Assembly: GCF_900016645.1 (NCBI RefSeq)
Contig: NZ_CDGJ01000045.1
Length of the DNA: 10,189 bases
Origin: Acididesulfobacillus acetoxydans
GTDB lineage: Bacteria; Bacillota; Desulfitobacteriia; Desulfitobacteriales; Desulfitobacteriaceae
Reading direction: 5' to 3' (one strand)
Made by a program: the position numbers and the translations under genes. Positions 1 to 5,190 of this stretch are shown in pieces. The notes beneath the pieces were generated by a model. It saw only the letters and a list, made by a program, of their open reading frames with translations. It was not told the DNA's origin and ran no database searches. The first letter of the stretch is position 1, and the number at the start of each line of letters is the position of its first letter.

Positions 1-112
1 TCACCTGGGTTCTCTCACCTGAGTTCCCTCACCTGGGTTCCCTCACCTGGGTTCTCTCACCTGGGTTCTCTCACCTGGGTTCTCTCGCCTGAACCCCCTC
101 CCGGGGTTCTCC
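1..112. repeat. 14-bp tandem repeat (minisatellite), about 8 units, cut by the window edge
   Basis: Units of 14 bp follow each other without spacers from base 1: TCACCTGGGTTCTC at 1, 43, 57 and 71, with variants at 15 (CTGAGTTCCC ending), 29 (GGTTCCC), 85 (TCGCCTGAACCCCC) and a degenerate unit at 99. Sequence drifts to unrelated C-rich DNA after about 112. Because 14 is not a multiple of three, the frame rotates with each unit. Read on the minus strand, every frame meets a TGA within three units, so it is not coding on the strand used by all neighbouring genes. The plus strand is open from base 1 to the TAA at 223-225, which is a property of the repeat and not good evidence of a gene. The array probably extends left of the window. 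Confidence 0.93.
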
Positions 113-221
113 CAGTCTCCTCACCCGCATCGTTCTCCCCTGCGTCCTCTCAGCGGAGCCCCCTGGGTCGGTGTCTTCGCTCCCTGCCGCGCGGCGGTAA
201 GCGCCTTACCGGCAGGTTCCT
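113..221. other. Short intergenic tail with a small hairpin
   Basis: C/T-rich sequence between the minisatellite and the stop codon of the first gene. The only structure seen is a perfect 7-bp inverted repeat, CGGTAAG (195-201), loop CGC, CTTACCG (205-211), lying 11 bp past the stop of the minus-strand gene. There is no T-run after it in either direction, so it is at best a weak terminator or RNA 3'-end hairpin. Confidence 0.5.
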
Positions 222-1001
222 TTAAAAGGCCAACCTGACCTGGATGACAACGACCATCTTTTCCTGAACGGTCCTGAAAACACCTTCTTCGAAGGGTCCT
301 CCCACCAAGGGCACCCGGTCCAGGGCCTCATCCATTTCGTTGATTTGACTGTAAACAAGATGGCAGGTGGGCAGCTTGTTCAGGAACTCGTTGCTCAAGA
401 CGTTAAATTCCGAGAGATCGGCCGACAATAGCTGATCTTTGCTGGCAAATCCCGCGGGCAGCGACGTACTTGTCGCGAATTCATAAACCTGTTGCTGCCC
501 AAAAGTCGTCGCCGGCACGCTAATGCCTGTGCCCAGGCTTACGACGCAGGAAATCGGAACGTCGACGACAAAGTCCTGGATACTCCCCTGCACCGTCGTG
601 GAGGTTTGGGTCAGAACTTGTGAATACTGGATATCTTTACGCACGAATCCTGCCAGAAATAGCTTCGGGGTATCGGACGGCTGACCGCTTGCAATAGGGG
701 GAATAGTGTTAAAGAACCTGCATTGGGTGATCTTTACGTTTTTGGTAACCCTCTTGATTTCCAGGGCCAAGGTTGGCAAAGTGAAAATCGCTTCCGCCGG
801 AATGGAAACGGTGACAAAAACGTCGGTTCCGCTTTGCGTCACGGCCAGGGGAGTACACTGCCCCAGGGATGCCGTGGAGGGAAAAGCCGGGTTCGGATCA
901 AGCGTTGAGCTTGGATTTGTGCAGCCAACGTTGCAGCTGGTCGCATCAGGTTGCATAGTTAGGGGCTGTTGTGTCCAAACATGCGGAATTTGGTTAGTCA
1001 T
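222..1001 (-). CDS. CsxC/SPOCS-like spore-surface protein, copy 1 (259 aa)
   Basis: Probable structural protein of the spore outer layers (coat or exosporium). The start is taken as the ATG at 1001-999: GGAGAGGAG ends 10 nt before it, and the product then starts MTNQIPHVWTQQ, matching the paralogue's MANQAPMPHVWTQQ. An in-frame TTG at 1028 would add nine residues but is less likely. Residues 1-40 are a variable Pro/Ser/Cys-rich tail. Residues 60-165 hold the core: a beta-strand pattern (VFVTVSIPAEAI), ALEIKRVTKNVKITQC (79-94), KLFLAGFVRKDIQY (113-126) and VVDVPISCVV (145-154). This layout resembles CsxC-type and DUF3794/SPOCS proteins from memory. The C-terminal part (SEFNVL, YSQINEMDEALDRV, QEKMVVVIQ) is nearly identical in copy 2. 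Cysteines at 23, 27, 49, 94, 152 and 213 could support cross-linking. No signal peptide or membrane segment. The spore role rests on fold resemblance plus the sigma-K-like promoter; the family name is the uncertain part. Confidence 0.72.
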   Translation of the reverse strand: MTNQIPHVWTQQPLTMQPDATSCNVGCTNPSSTLDPNPAFPSTASLGQCTPLAVTQSGTDVFVTVSIPAEAIFTLPTLALEIKRVTKNVKITQCRFFNTIPPIASGQPSDTPKLFLAGFVRKDIQYSQVLTQTSTTVQGSIQDFVVDVPISCVVSLGTGISVPATTFGQQQVYEFATSTSLPAGFASKDQLLSADLSEFNVLSNEFLNKLPTCHLVYSQINEMDEALDRVPLVGGPFEEGVFRTVQEKMVVVIQVRLAF

Positions 1002-1011
1002 CTTAGGTTTG

Positions 1012-1022
1012 CTCCTCTCCTT
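1012..1022 (-). promoter_or_regulatory. Ribosome binding site that decides the start of copy 1
   Basis: Minus strand GGAGAGGAG followed by 10 nt (CAAACCTAAG) and ATG. This supports ATG 1001 over the upstream TTG at 1028, which the site itself would overlap. Confidence 0.8.
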
Positions 1023-1033
1023 CGTCAAAATAC

Positions 1034-1091
1034 GCCGTGACCCGTCTTCGTTACACTACGTTTTTTCCGGGTAGTTGTGCCAGTACACGGC
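1034..1091 (-). other. Conserved 58-nt leader block, copy 1 (candidate structured 5'-UTR RNA)
   Basis: In the minus-strand transcript this block starts GCCGTG (1091-1086) and ends CACGGC (1039-1034), which are complementary and could close a stem. The first 18 nt, GCCGTGTACTGGCACAA plus one, are nearly unchanged in the leader of the paralogue (2681-2738), and the central CGTAGTnTAAnGAA is also kept. Both blocks are exactly 58 nt and align without gaps; 28 of the 46 inner positions match. An inner helix ACCCG/CGGGT (1072-1068 with 1044-1040) is possible here. The block lies just upstream of the ribosome site. The function is unknown and I do not recognise a known riboswitch class. Confidence 0.55.
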
Positions 1092-1119
1092 TTTGGCTTT
1101 TATAAAAGACAGATTAACA

Positions 1120-1162
1120 TGGCCGTTTACCGGCCAGAGCCTCCGCTACACCCGGGAGCGGA
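1120..1162 (-). other. Two small hairpins in the leader of copy 1
   Basis: TGGCCG/CGGCCA (1120-1125 with 1131-1136, loop of 5) and TCCGCT/AGCGGA (1142-1147 with 1157-1162, loop of 9) are perfect inverted repeats inside the predicted 5' leader, between the promoter and the 58-nt conserved block. They are not conserved in sequence in the other leader, which has its own 7-bp stem at a similar place. Confidence 0.4.
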
Positions 1163-1214
1163 ATCTTGTTATCTCCCGGCGGCCTCCTCGCCTCGCTGTC
1201 CCCCCTTGTACTAG

Positions 1215-1245
1215 CAATATATGTCAGTTTATGGGAAATGTCCCC
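1215..1245 (-). promoter_or_regulatory. Sigma-K-like promoter of copy 1
   Basis: Reading the minus strand: GGGGACATT (1245-1237), then CATATATTG (1223-1215), with exactly 15 nt between GACA and CATA. This fits the Bacillus sigma-K pattern (-35 AC, 16 nt, -10 CATAnnnTA) except for the final G. The same two boxes with the same spacing precede the paralogue at 2852-2882, while the spacer between them has diverged, as expected if the boxes are under selection. Transcription would start near 1207, giving a leader of about 205 nt. Confidence 0.62.
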
Positions 1246-1369
1246 ATCTCCCCGGAAAGTTTCGTCTCTTTCCCTCAGATATGTGTGACTTCCCTGGTTT
1301 AACATAACTTGCGAGAAGTTCCCCGTCCTTTATAGGCCACTATAGGCGGGGGATAAATCGCTATACGGA

Positions 1370-1458
1370 CATTCACAGAAGAGCCTGCAGTATTTGGTAA
1401 ATCGTTCAGCTATAATGCAGTCAGTCGTAGATGCAATAAGGGACTGATTCTGTGAATG
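1370..1458. repeat. 89-bp segment bounded by a perfect 11-bp inverted repeat
   Basis: CATTCACAGAA at 1370-1380 is the exact reverse complement of TTCTGTGAATG at 1448-1458. Just inside the right arm, TCAGTC and GACTGA form a second short inverted pair. The layout is like a very small non-autonomous element (MITE) or a transcript hairpin with a long loop. There is no obvious target-site duplication. Confidence 0.5.
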
Positions 1459-1508
1459 GAATTGGCGCGGATCGGCCCTTTCCCCCGAACAGAAAAAAGA
1501 TCGGAGAA

Positions 1509-1541
1509 GGCCGCAGGTGCTTCGCAAAAGTTCCTGCGGCC
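1509..1541. repeat. 9-bp inverted repeat with 15-nt loop; third copy at 1597-1605
   Basis: GGCCGCAGG (1509-1517) and CCTGCGGCC (1533-1541) are perfect reverse complements. The right arm with its flanks, TTCCTGCGGCCGA, occurs again at 1595-1607. It could fold as a strong hairpin in either strand's RNA, but no T-run follows, so it is not a typical terminator. Confidence 0.7.
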
Positions 1542-1687
1542 GAACAACGCGGCGGTAGCAATCTCCCAGCACCCGACCTCAAATTTCGTAAGCATTCCTG
1601 CGGCCGAGCGGCCCCATCTGGCCTCAATCCCGGGGTATCCTTGAGGTATTTCCGGCGAACAGAATGAAGAAGCAACGACCCGAACCC

Positions 1688-1758
1688 GAATCTCCCCCTG
1701 GCTAAAGCCGGCTAAAACCAGGCTAAAACCGGGGGCACACGGCTGAGCCTCTTGGTCA
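1688..1758 (-). repeat. Dispersed ~72-bp repeat, copy A
   Basis: Closely matches 5119-5190 in the same orientation. Both contain three near-copies of CnGGCTAAAnC (from about 1699 to 1729) and, further on, a CGGCTnA motif and GGTCA at the end. In this copy CCCCC (1694-1698) and GGGGG (1731-1735) can pair, enclosing the GGCTAAA units. Read on the minus strand it runs from TGACCAAGAGG through TTTTAGCC/TTTAGCC units to AGGGGGAGATTC, resembling the hairpin ends of IS200/IS605 elements. That origin is a guess; no transposase is nearby. The copy lies 78-148 bp past the stop of the spore-type gene ending at 1836. Confidence 0.8.
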
Positions 1759-1835
1759 CAAGACGAGAACCGTGAAATCATCTCAATGGACAACTACAGC
1801 GTAAATCCCATCTCCACACCCGAATTATCTCCGTC

Positions 1836-2648
1836 TCAACTACCGTATGGGAATGTTTTGATCTTCAATTTTATCTGAATGACAACGACCATCTTCTCCT
1901 GCAAAGTCCTGAAGATTCCTTCTTCAAAAGGTCCGCCGGGCAACGGCACCCGATCCAACGCTTCGTCCATTTCATTGATTTGACTGTAGACCAGAGTGCA
2001 GGTGGGCAGTGGGTTCAGGAACTCACTGCTTAACACATTGAACTCCGAGAGATCGGCCGCTAACAGCTTGTCTTTGGCCGCGAATCCGGCCGGCAGAGAG
2101 GTGCTGGTCGCGAATTCATAGACTTGCTGTTGGCTGAGCCCGGTGGCCGGTAAGATCAGGCCGGTGCCCAAATTGAGGACACACGAAATGGGAATATCAA
2201 TCACGAAGTCTTTGATCGTGCCTTGCACGGAGGTCGCGGTCTGGGTTACAACTTCCGAATACTGAATGTTTTTGCGTACATACCCCCCCAGGAAGAGCTT
2301 CGGAGTATCCTGAGGCTGGCCCGGGCATAGAGGCGGAATCGCGTTGAAAAACCTGCATTGCGTGATTTTTACGTTTTTCGTGACTTTTTTGATTTCTAGG
2401 GCAAAAGTCGGCAAAGTGATAATCGCTTCCGCGGGAATAGAAGCGGTCACAAAGATATCCTCTCCGTTTTGGGTCACGGCCAGGGGAGTACACATCCCCA
2501 AAGATGCCGTGGAGGGAAAAGCCGGATTCGTAGTTACTGGTGGCGGTGGGCATGAGTTTAGAGCCGAGAAATTAGAACCGCTGTTATTCGGTTGCTGATA
2601 AAGCGCTTGCTGCGTCCACACATGGGGCATAGGGGCCTGATTTGCCAT
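1836..2648 (-). CDS. CsxC/SPOCS-like spore-surface protein, copy 2 (270 aa)
   Basis: Paralogue of the gene at 222-1001, about 80% identical by eye over the shared 220 residues and in the same orientation. ATG at 2648 follows AAAGGAG with 10 nt spacing. Residues 1-40 differ from copy 1 (Asn/Ser/Pro-rich, including CPPPP at 33-37). The core runs from NPAFPSTASL (41) through ALEIKKVTKNVKITQC (83-98), KLFLGGYVRKNIQY (117-130) and VIDIPISCVL (149-158). The C-terminus is nine residues longer than copy 1 (ending KTFPYGS). Cysteines at 33, 53, 98, 108, 156 and 217; four of these align with copy 1. No secretion signal. By resemblance to exosporium/coat proteins of the CsxC and DUF3794/SPOCS type, and from its sigma-K-like promoter, it is inferred to be made in the mother cell and laid on the spore. 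Conservation of the C-terminal third, beyond the recognisable core, suggests an additional functional part. Confidence 0.74.
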   Translation of the reverse strand: MANQAPMPHVWTQQALYQQPNNSGSNFSALNSCPPPPVTTNPAFPSTASLGMCTPLAVTQNGEDIFVTASIPAEAIITLPTFALEIKKVTKNVKITQCRFFNAIPPLCPGQPQDTPKLFLGGYVRKNIQYSEVVTQTATSVQGTIKDFVIDIPISCVLNLGTGLILPATGLSQQQVYEFATSTSLPAGFAAKDKLLAADLSEFNVLSSEFLNPLPTCTLVYSQINEMDEALDRVPLPGGPFEEGIFRTLQEKMVVVIQIKLKIKTFPYGS

Positions 2649-2680
2649 GTTATAGCTGCTCCTTTCTTCAGTTGAAATAC

Positions 2681-2738
2681 GCCGTGCTCCTGTTTCATTA
2701 AACTACGCCTCCGCAAAACAATTGTGCCAGTACACGGC
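2681..2738 (-). other. Conserved 58-nt leader block, copy 2
   Basis: Same length and same bounding 6-mers as 1034-1091: GCCGTG (2738-2733) and CACGGC (2686-2681) in the minus-strand transcript. The inner sequence CGTAGTTTAATGAAA corresponds to CGTAGTGTAACGAAG in copy 1. A possible inner helix TGTTT/AAACA (2720-2716 with 2695-2691) is not at the aligned position of the copy 1 inner helix, so covariation is not shown. Confidence 0.55.
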
Positions 2739-2757
2739 TTCCGGTCACAAAAGACGG

Positions 2758-2789
2758 ATACGGACAGGCACATCACTGAGCTTCCGTAT
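2758..2789 (-). other. 7-bp hairpin in the leader of copy 2
   Basis: ATACGGA (2758-2764) and TCCGTAT (2783-2789) are perfect inverted repeats with an 18-nt loop, between the promoter and the conserved leader block. It takes the place of the small hairpins in the leader of copy 1. Confidence 0.4.
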
Positions 2790-2851
2790 ACTCGGGCAAG
2801 TCGAAACGTGTCCCGCCGCTGACTCCTCGACCCGATGTCCTCCCTTAATGG

Positions 2852-2882
2852 TAATATATGTATGCCTATCAGGAATGTCCCT
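2852..2882 (-). promoter_or_regulatory. Sigma-K-like promoter of copy 2
   Basis: Minus strand AGGGACATT (2882-2874), then CATATATTA (2860-2852), with 15 nt between GACA and CATA. It matches AC-N16-CATAnnnTA fully. The boxes and spacing are identical to those at 1215-1245, while the spacer shares little. A start near 2844 would give a leader of about 196 nt before the ATG at 2648. Confidence 0.65.
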
Positions 2883-2979
2883 GTGTTCAGGCAAGGGCCG
2901 GTTTTGTCCTCTCAGCCATGAGAAACTGGGTTAGGCACATAAGGGGCGTCGACCATGGCAAAAGCTGCGCCCCGCCCGT

Positions 2980-3018
2980 TAAAAAGAGCTCCCGAAGGCT
3001 GACTTCGAAAGCTCTTAA
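2980..3018 (-). terminator. Rho-independent terminator of the S41 protease gene
   Basis: In the minus-strand RNA, AAGAGCTTTCGAAG (3016-3003) pairs with CTTCGGGAGCTCTT (2997-2984) through 14 positions including two G-U pairs, with a 5-nt loop (TCAGC) and a run of Ts directly after the stem. It lies 57 bp past the stop codon at 3073. Confidence 0.9.
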
Positions 3019-3072
3019 CTGTGCAGACCCTGATTCCATTCATGCCGCCCCGGCGTCCGCAGGATGTTACTC

Positions 3073-5004
3073 CTACTTCGGATTAGGGGGTACAAAGGTC
3101 CGAATTTGCATTATCTGCCGGGCACTTGCCGACAGTCCGGCTTGGTCCGCTCCGCCGCCGGTCCCACCGATAAGCCAGTATGTCTTGCCCGCCTGCAACG
3201 GCGCAAGCGGTGTCACCCGCACGGTTTCCGAACCCTGCGCCTTGACCACGGTGGGAATAACCGTACCCTTCGCGGCATCCAGCAGTTCTGCCGAAGTCCC
3301 CGGGCTGCCGGCGTTCACCGGCTGGGAAAAGGTCAGGGTATACGAACGGGCGAGCGGCGGATTATCCACTTCCCCTGCGAGCCGGCTGCCCGGAAAATAC
3401 AAAGGCCACTTCTCCCGTACTTCGGCCCGGGGAACCGAAGCCCAGCCGCCTTGGCCCTTGATCATGAATTGCGCCTGTTGGGGAGCGCCCGTCAGAATGT
3501 CCCGCCAGACTTGCCAATATTTGCTCGATCTGGCCATGTCCAAAGGAACGGTGAAGATCCGCCCCTGAGTATAGAAGCGCGCTTCCTCTCCGCCCCGAAA
3601 GATCTGCCCGGTCTCCGCCAGTCCGTCGGCGCTTGCTCCGTCCTTCCCCAGTCCGTATGGGCTCACTCCGTCCTTCCCCAGTCCGTTTGTGCTCACTCTG
3701 TCCTGCCCCAGTCCGTTTGCGCCCACTCTGTCCTGCCCTTGTCCGCCTGATCCACTTAGTCTGTCATTCTCCGGGCCAACCGTCATGCTCGGCCCGACTT
3801 TCCCCGCTCCGCTCAGGGCAGGCTTCTGGGTATTCACAGTAGGTTGTGCCAGCAGAAGCTCTGCCGCTTCTTTGGCCAGGGCAGGATCAACGCTGAGATC
3901 GGGTTTAATGCCCACTTGATTAATGGGATGCCCCGCCGGTGAAAAGAAATGGGCAATGGTCATTTTCAGGGCGGCCCCGTCGGCAAAAGGATAGATTTGC
4001 TGCACTGATCCCTTGCCGAAGGTCTTTTCTCCGAGGACAAAGGCCGCGTCATGGTCTTTGAGTGCCGCCGTCAGTACTTCGGAAGCACTGGCCGAGTTCT
4101 CATCGGTCAGGAGGATCACCGGGCCGTGAATTCGAACCAACCCTTTTTGGGAAGCAACGAGAGTCTGAGTGCCGCCGGTCCGTGTCTGCACCCGAACGAC
4201 GGCTTCACCCGGTATGAAATCCGCGGCCAAGGCCAGTGCGGCCGCCAGGTAGCCGCCCGGATTTTCGCGCAGATCCACAATCCAGGCATCCGCCCCCTTC
4301 TTCTGCAAACCACTCGCCGCCTGAGCAAAAGCCTGCGGCACTGCGCTGCCAAAGACACTCACTTGCAGATAGCCTATATGCCCGTCCAAAAGCTGCCCTG
4401 TCACCTCCGGCTCGGACAGCGCGGCACGGGTGACAGGCAGGAAAAGAATCGCGCACCCGCGCCTGACGGCCAGCTGAACCGTCGTACCGGCGGGACCGCG
4501 CAGGAGCGCGGCCGCCTCGCCGGATGACAAACCGCTTAAGGGCCGGGCGTCCGCCCGGGTAACAATATCCCCCGGCTTCAGGCCGGCCTTTTCCGCGGGC
4601 GACCCCGCAATCACGGACGCCACTTCAACCCCGGACGGAGTCATGACCATATGGATGCCGATGCCGGAAAACTGATTATTCAGCGAATCCTGAAAGTCCT
4701 TGTACTCGGACGGAGAAAAATAATCTGTGTAAGGATCCCCCAGCCGGCCAAGCATGGTGTCCATCGTCGGGGCATTGAGGACATCTTGGGGCACGGGATC
4801 GACATAACCTTGATCCAGGAGGGCGCGTACTTGCGCCAGGTCCGCCGCGCTGCTTTCAGCCGCCGCTGCCGGGACCGCCGGGGAAACGGTCAGCATTATG
4901 ACGAGCAGGATGAGAAACCAGGTCCGCGCCGCCATCCTAAGGCCGGCAGTTTCTTTGCGGTAAACGCGGTGGCCGAAAGCGTCGGCCAAAAAACGGCCTG
5001 TCAA
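3073..5004 (-). CDS. Secreted PDZ-containing S41 (CtpA-type) serine protease with repeat linker and Ig-like C-terminal extension
   Basis: Serine endopeptidase of the C-terminal processing protease family, acting outside the membrane. Residues 24-49 form a signal peptide or signal anchor (FLILLVIML then SPAVPAAAA). Residues 55-105 are a helical N-terminal part (DPYTDYFSP), 108-188 a PDZ domain (FSGIGIHM, GSPAEKAGLKPGDIV), and 195-380 the S41 core: DLRENPGG (244-251), ENSASASEVL with catalytic Ser306, and GEKTFGKGSVQQ with Lys331 and Gln335, at the family's usual 25-residue spacing. Active-site residues look intact. Residues 421-460 are four 10-residue Gly/Asp-rich repeats, and 550-637 resemble a bacterial Ig-like domain (YTLTFSQPV, VRVTPLAPLQAGKTYWL). 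At 643 aa it is clearly longer than typical CtpA/CtpB (about 400-480 aa). The start is uncertain: TTG 5004 has a loosely spaced AGGAAAGG, while ATG 4935 gives a normal signal peptide but has no good ribosome site. Stands as its own unit with a terminator at 2980-3018. Confidence 0.92.
   Translation of the reverse strand: MTGRFLADAFGHRVYRKETAGLRMAARTWFLILLVIMLTVSPAVPAAAAESSAADLAQVRALLDQGYVDPVPQDVLNAPTMDTMLGRLGDPYTDYFSPSEYKDFQDSLNNQFSGIGIHMVMTPSGVEVASVIAGSPAEKAGLKPGDIVTRADARPLSGLSSGEAAALLRGPAGTTVQLAVRRGCAILFLPVTRAALSEPEVTGQLLDGHIGYLQVSVFGSAVPQAFAQAASGLQKKGADAWIVDLRENPGGYLAAALALAADFIPGEAVVRVQTRTGGTQTLVASQKGLVRIHGPVILLTDENSASASEVLTAALKDHDAAFVLGEKTFGKGSVQQIYPFADGAALKMTIAHFFSPAGHPINQVGIKPDLSVDPALAKEAAELLLAQPTVNTQKPALSGAGKVGPSMTVGPENDRLSGSGGQGQDRVGANGLGQDRVSTNGLGKDGVSPYGLGKDGASADGLAETGQIFRGGEEARFYTQGRIFTVPLDMARSSKYWQVWRDILTGAPQQAQFMIKGQGGWASVPRAEVREKWPLYFPGSRLAGEVDNPPLARSYTLTFSQPVNAGSPGTSAELLDAAKGTVIPTVVKAQGSETVRVTPLAPLQAGKTYWLIGGTGGGADQAGLSASARQIMQIRTFVPPNPK
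3625..3744 (-). repeat. In-frame 30-bp tandem repeat coding 10-residue units
   Basis: Four units encode residues 421-460 of the S41 protease: GQGQDRVGAN, GLGQDRVSTN, GLGKDGVSPY, GLGKDGASAD, with a degenerate continuation (GLAETGQ). The units are hydrophilic and Gly/Asp/Ser-rich, typical of a flexible linker between protease and Ig-like domain. Copy number probably varies between strains. Confidence 0.9.
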
Positions 5005-5187
5005 AAGAAATCATCGCCTTTCCTCTTAACCTCATTACAGAGTGTGCGCGCCAAAAAACGGGGCCCATCTAAGCTGAATGGTTTCCGCTTGTCGAGTCTC
5101 AACTCAGGGAGAATGCCTGAATCCCCCCCTGGCTAAAGCCGGCTAAAGCCAGCCTAAAGCCACGGGGCATGCGGCTAATCCTCCTGG
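5005..5187. other. Upstream region of the S41 gene
   Basis: About 115 bp of A/T- and G/C-mixed sequence plus the body of repeat copy B. No convincing sigma-A or sporulation-type promoter was found for the S41 gene here. A T6 run on the minus strand (near 5053-5060) follows a weak CCAT/ATGG pairing, too poor to call a terminator. Confidence 0.4.
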
Positions 5188-5190
5188 TCA
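5119..5190 (-). repeat. Dispersed ~72-bp repeat, copy B
   Basis: Matches 1688-1758 in the same orientation, with three GGCTAAAGC-type units (5131-5160), the CGGCTnA motif (5172-5178) and GGTCA at the end. On the minus strand it begins exactly at the TGA stop of the Uma2 relic and continues CCAGGAGGATTAGCC, then TTTAG units, then AGGGGGGGATTC. It may act as the 3' end or hairpin of that transcript, or be a small inserted element. Confidence 0.8.

Larger units (their letters stand above)
1246..1835. other. 590-bp intergenic region between the paralogues: inverted repeats and one dispersed repeat, no convincing gene
   Basis: Open frames here (for example on the minus strand at 1410-1793 and 1330-1572) have no ribosome site, no recognisable domain and overlap each other in several frames, so none is called. 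The region instead holds an 11-bp inverted repeat (1370-1380 with 1448-1458), a 9-bp inverted repeat with a third direct copy (1509-1541 and 1597-1605), and the dispersed repeat at 1688-1758. No clear rho-independent terminator with a T-run was found after the gene ending at 1836. Confidence 0.6.

Noticed and set aside
1..112. CRISPR array
   Set aside because: Units are 14 bp and directly adjacent with no spacers.
1073..1085. TGGCAC in the leader as part of a sigma-54 promoter (TGGCAC-N5-TTGC)
   Set aside because: Neither leader has GC at the required 10-bp distance from GG; the motif is better explained as part of the conserved leader block.
1411..1416. Perfect TATAAT on the plus strand as a sigma-A promoter
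   Set aside because: No -35-like hexamer at 16-18 bp upstream and no gene downstream on that strand.
1410..1793. 127-residue minus-strand open frame between the paralogues
   Set aside because: No ribosome site or domain; it spans inverted repeats and repeat copy A, and competing frames are equally open.
1034..2738. Covariation of an inner helix between the two leader blocks (ACCCG/CGGGT versus TGTTT/AAACA)
   Set aside because: The blocks align without gaps and the two helices fall at different aligned positions, so they are not homologous pairs.
2858..3750. Long plus-strand open frames opposite the S41 gene (2858-3568, 3064-3750)
   Set aside because: They are antisense shadows of a well-supported protease gene or of its terminator region, with Pro/Ser/Arg-rich nonsense composition.
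5053..5100. Terminator with T6 run upstream of the S41 gene
   Set aside because: The only pairing before the T-run is four bases with a long loop and an intervening GC block.
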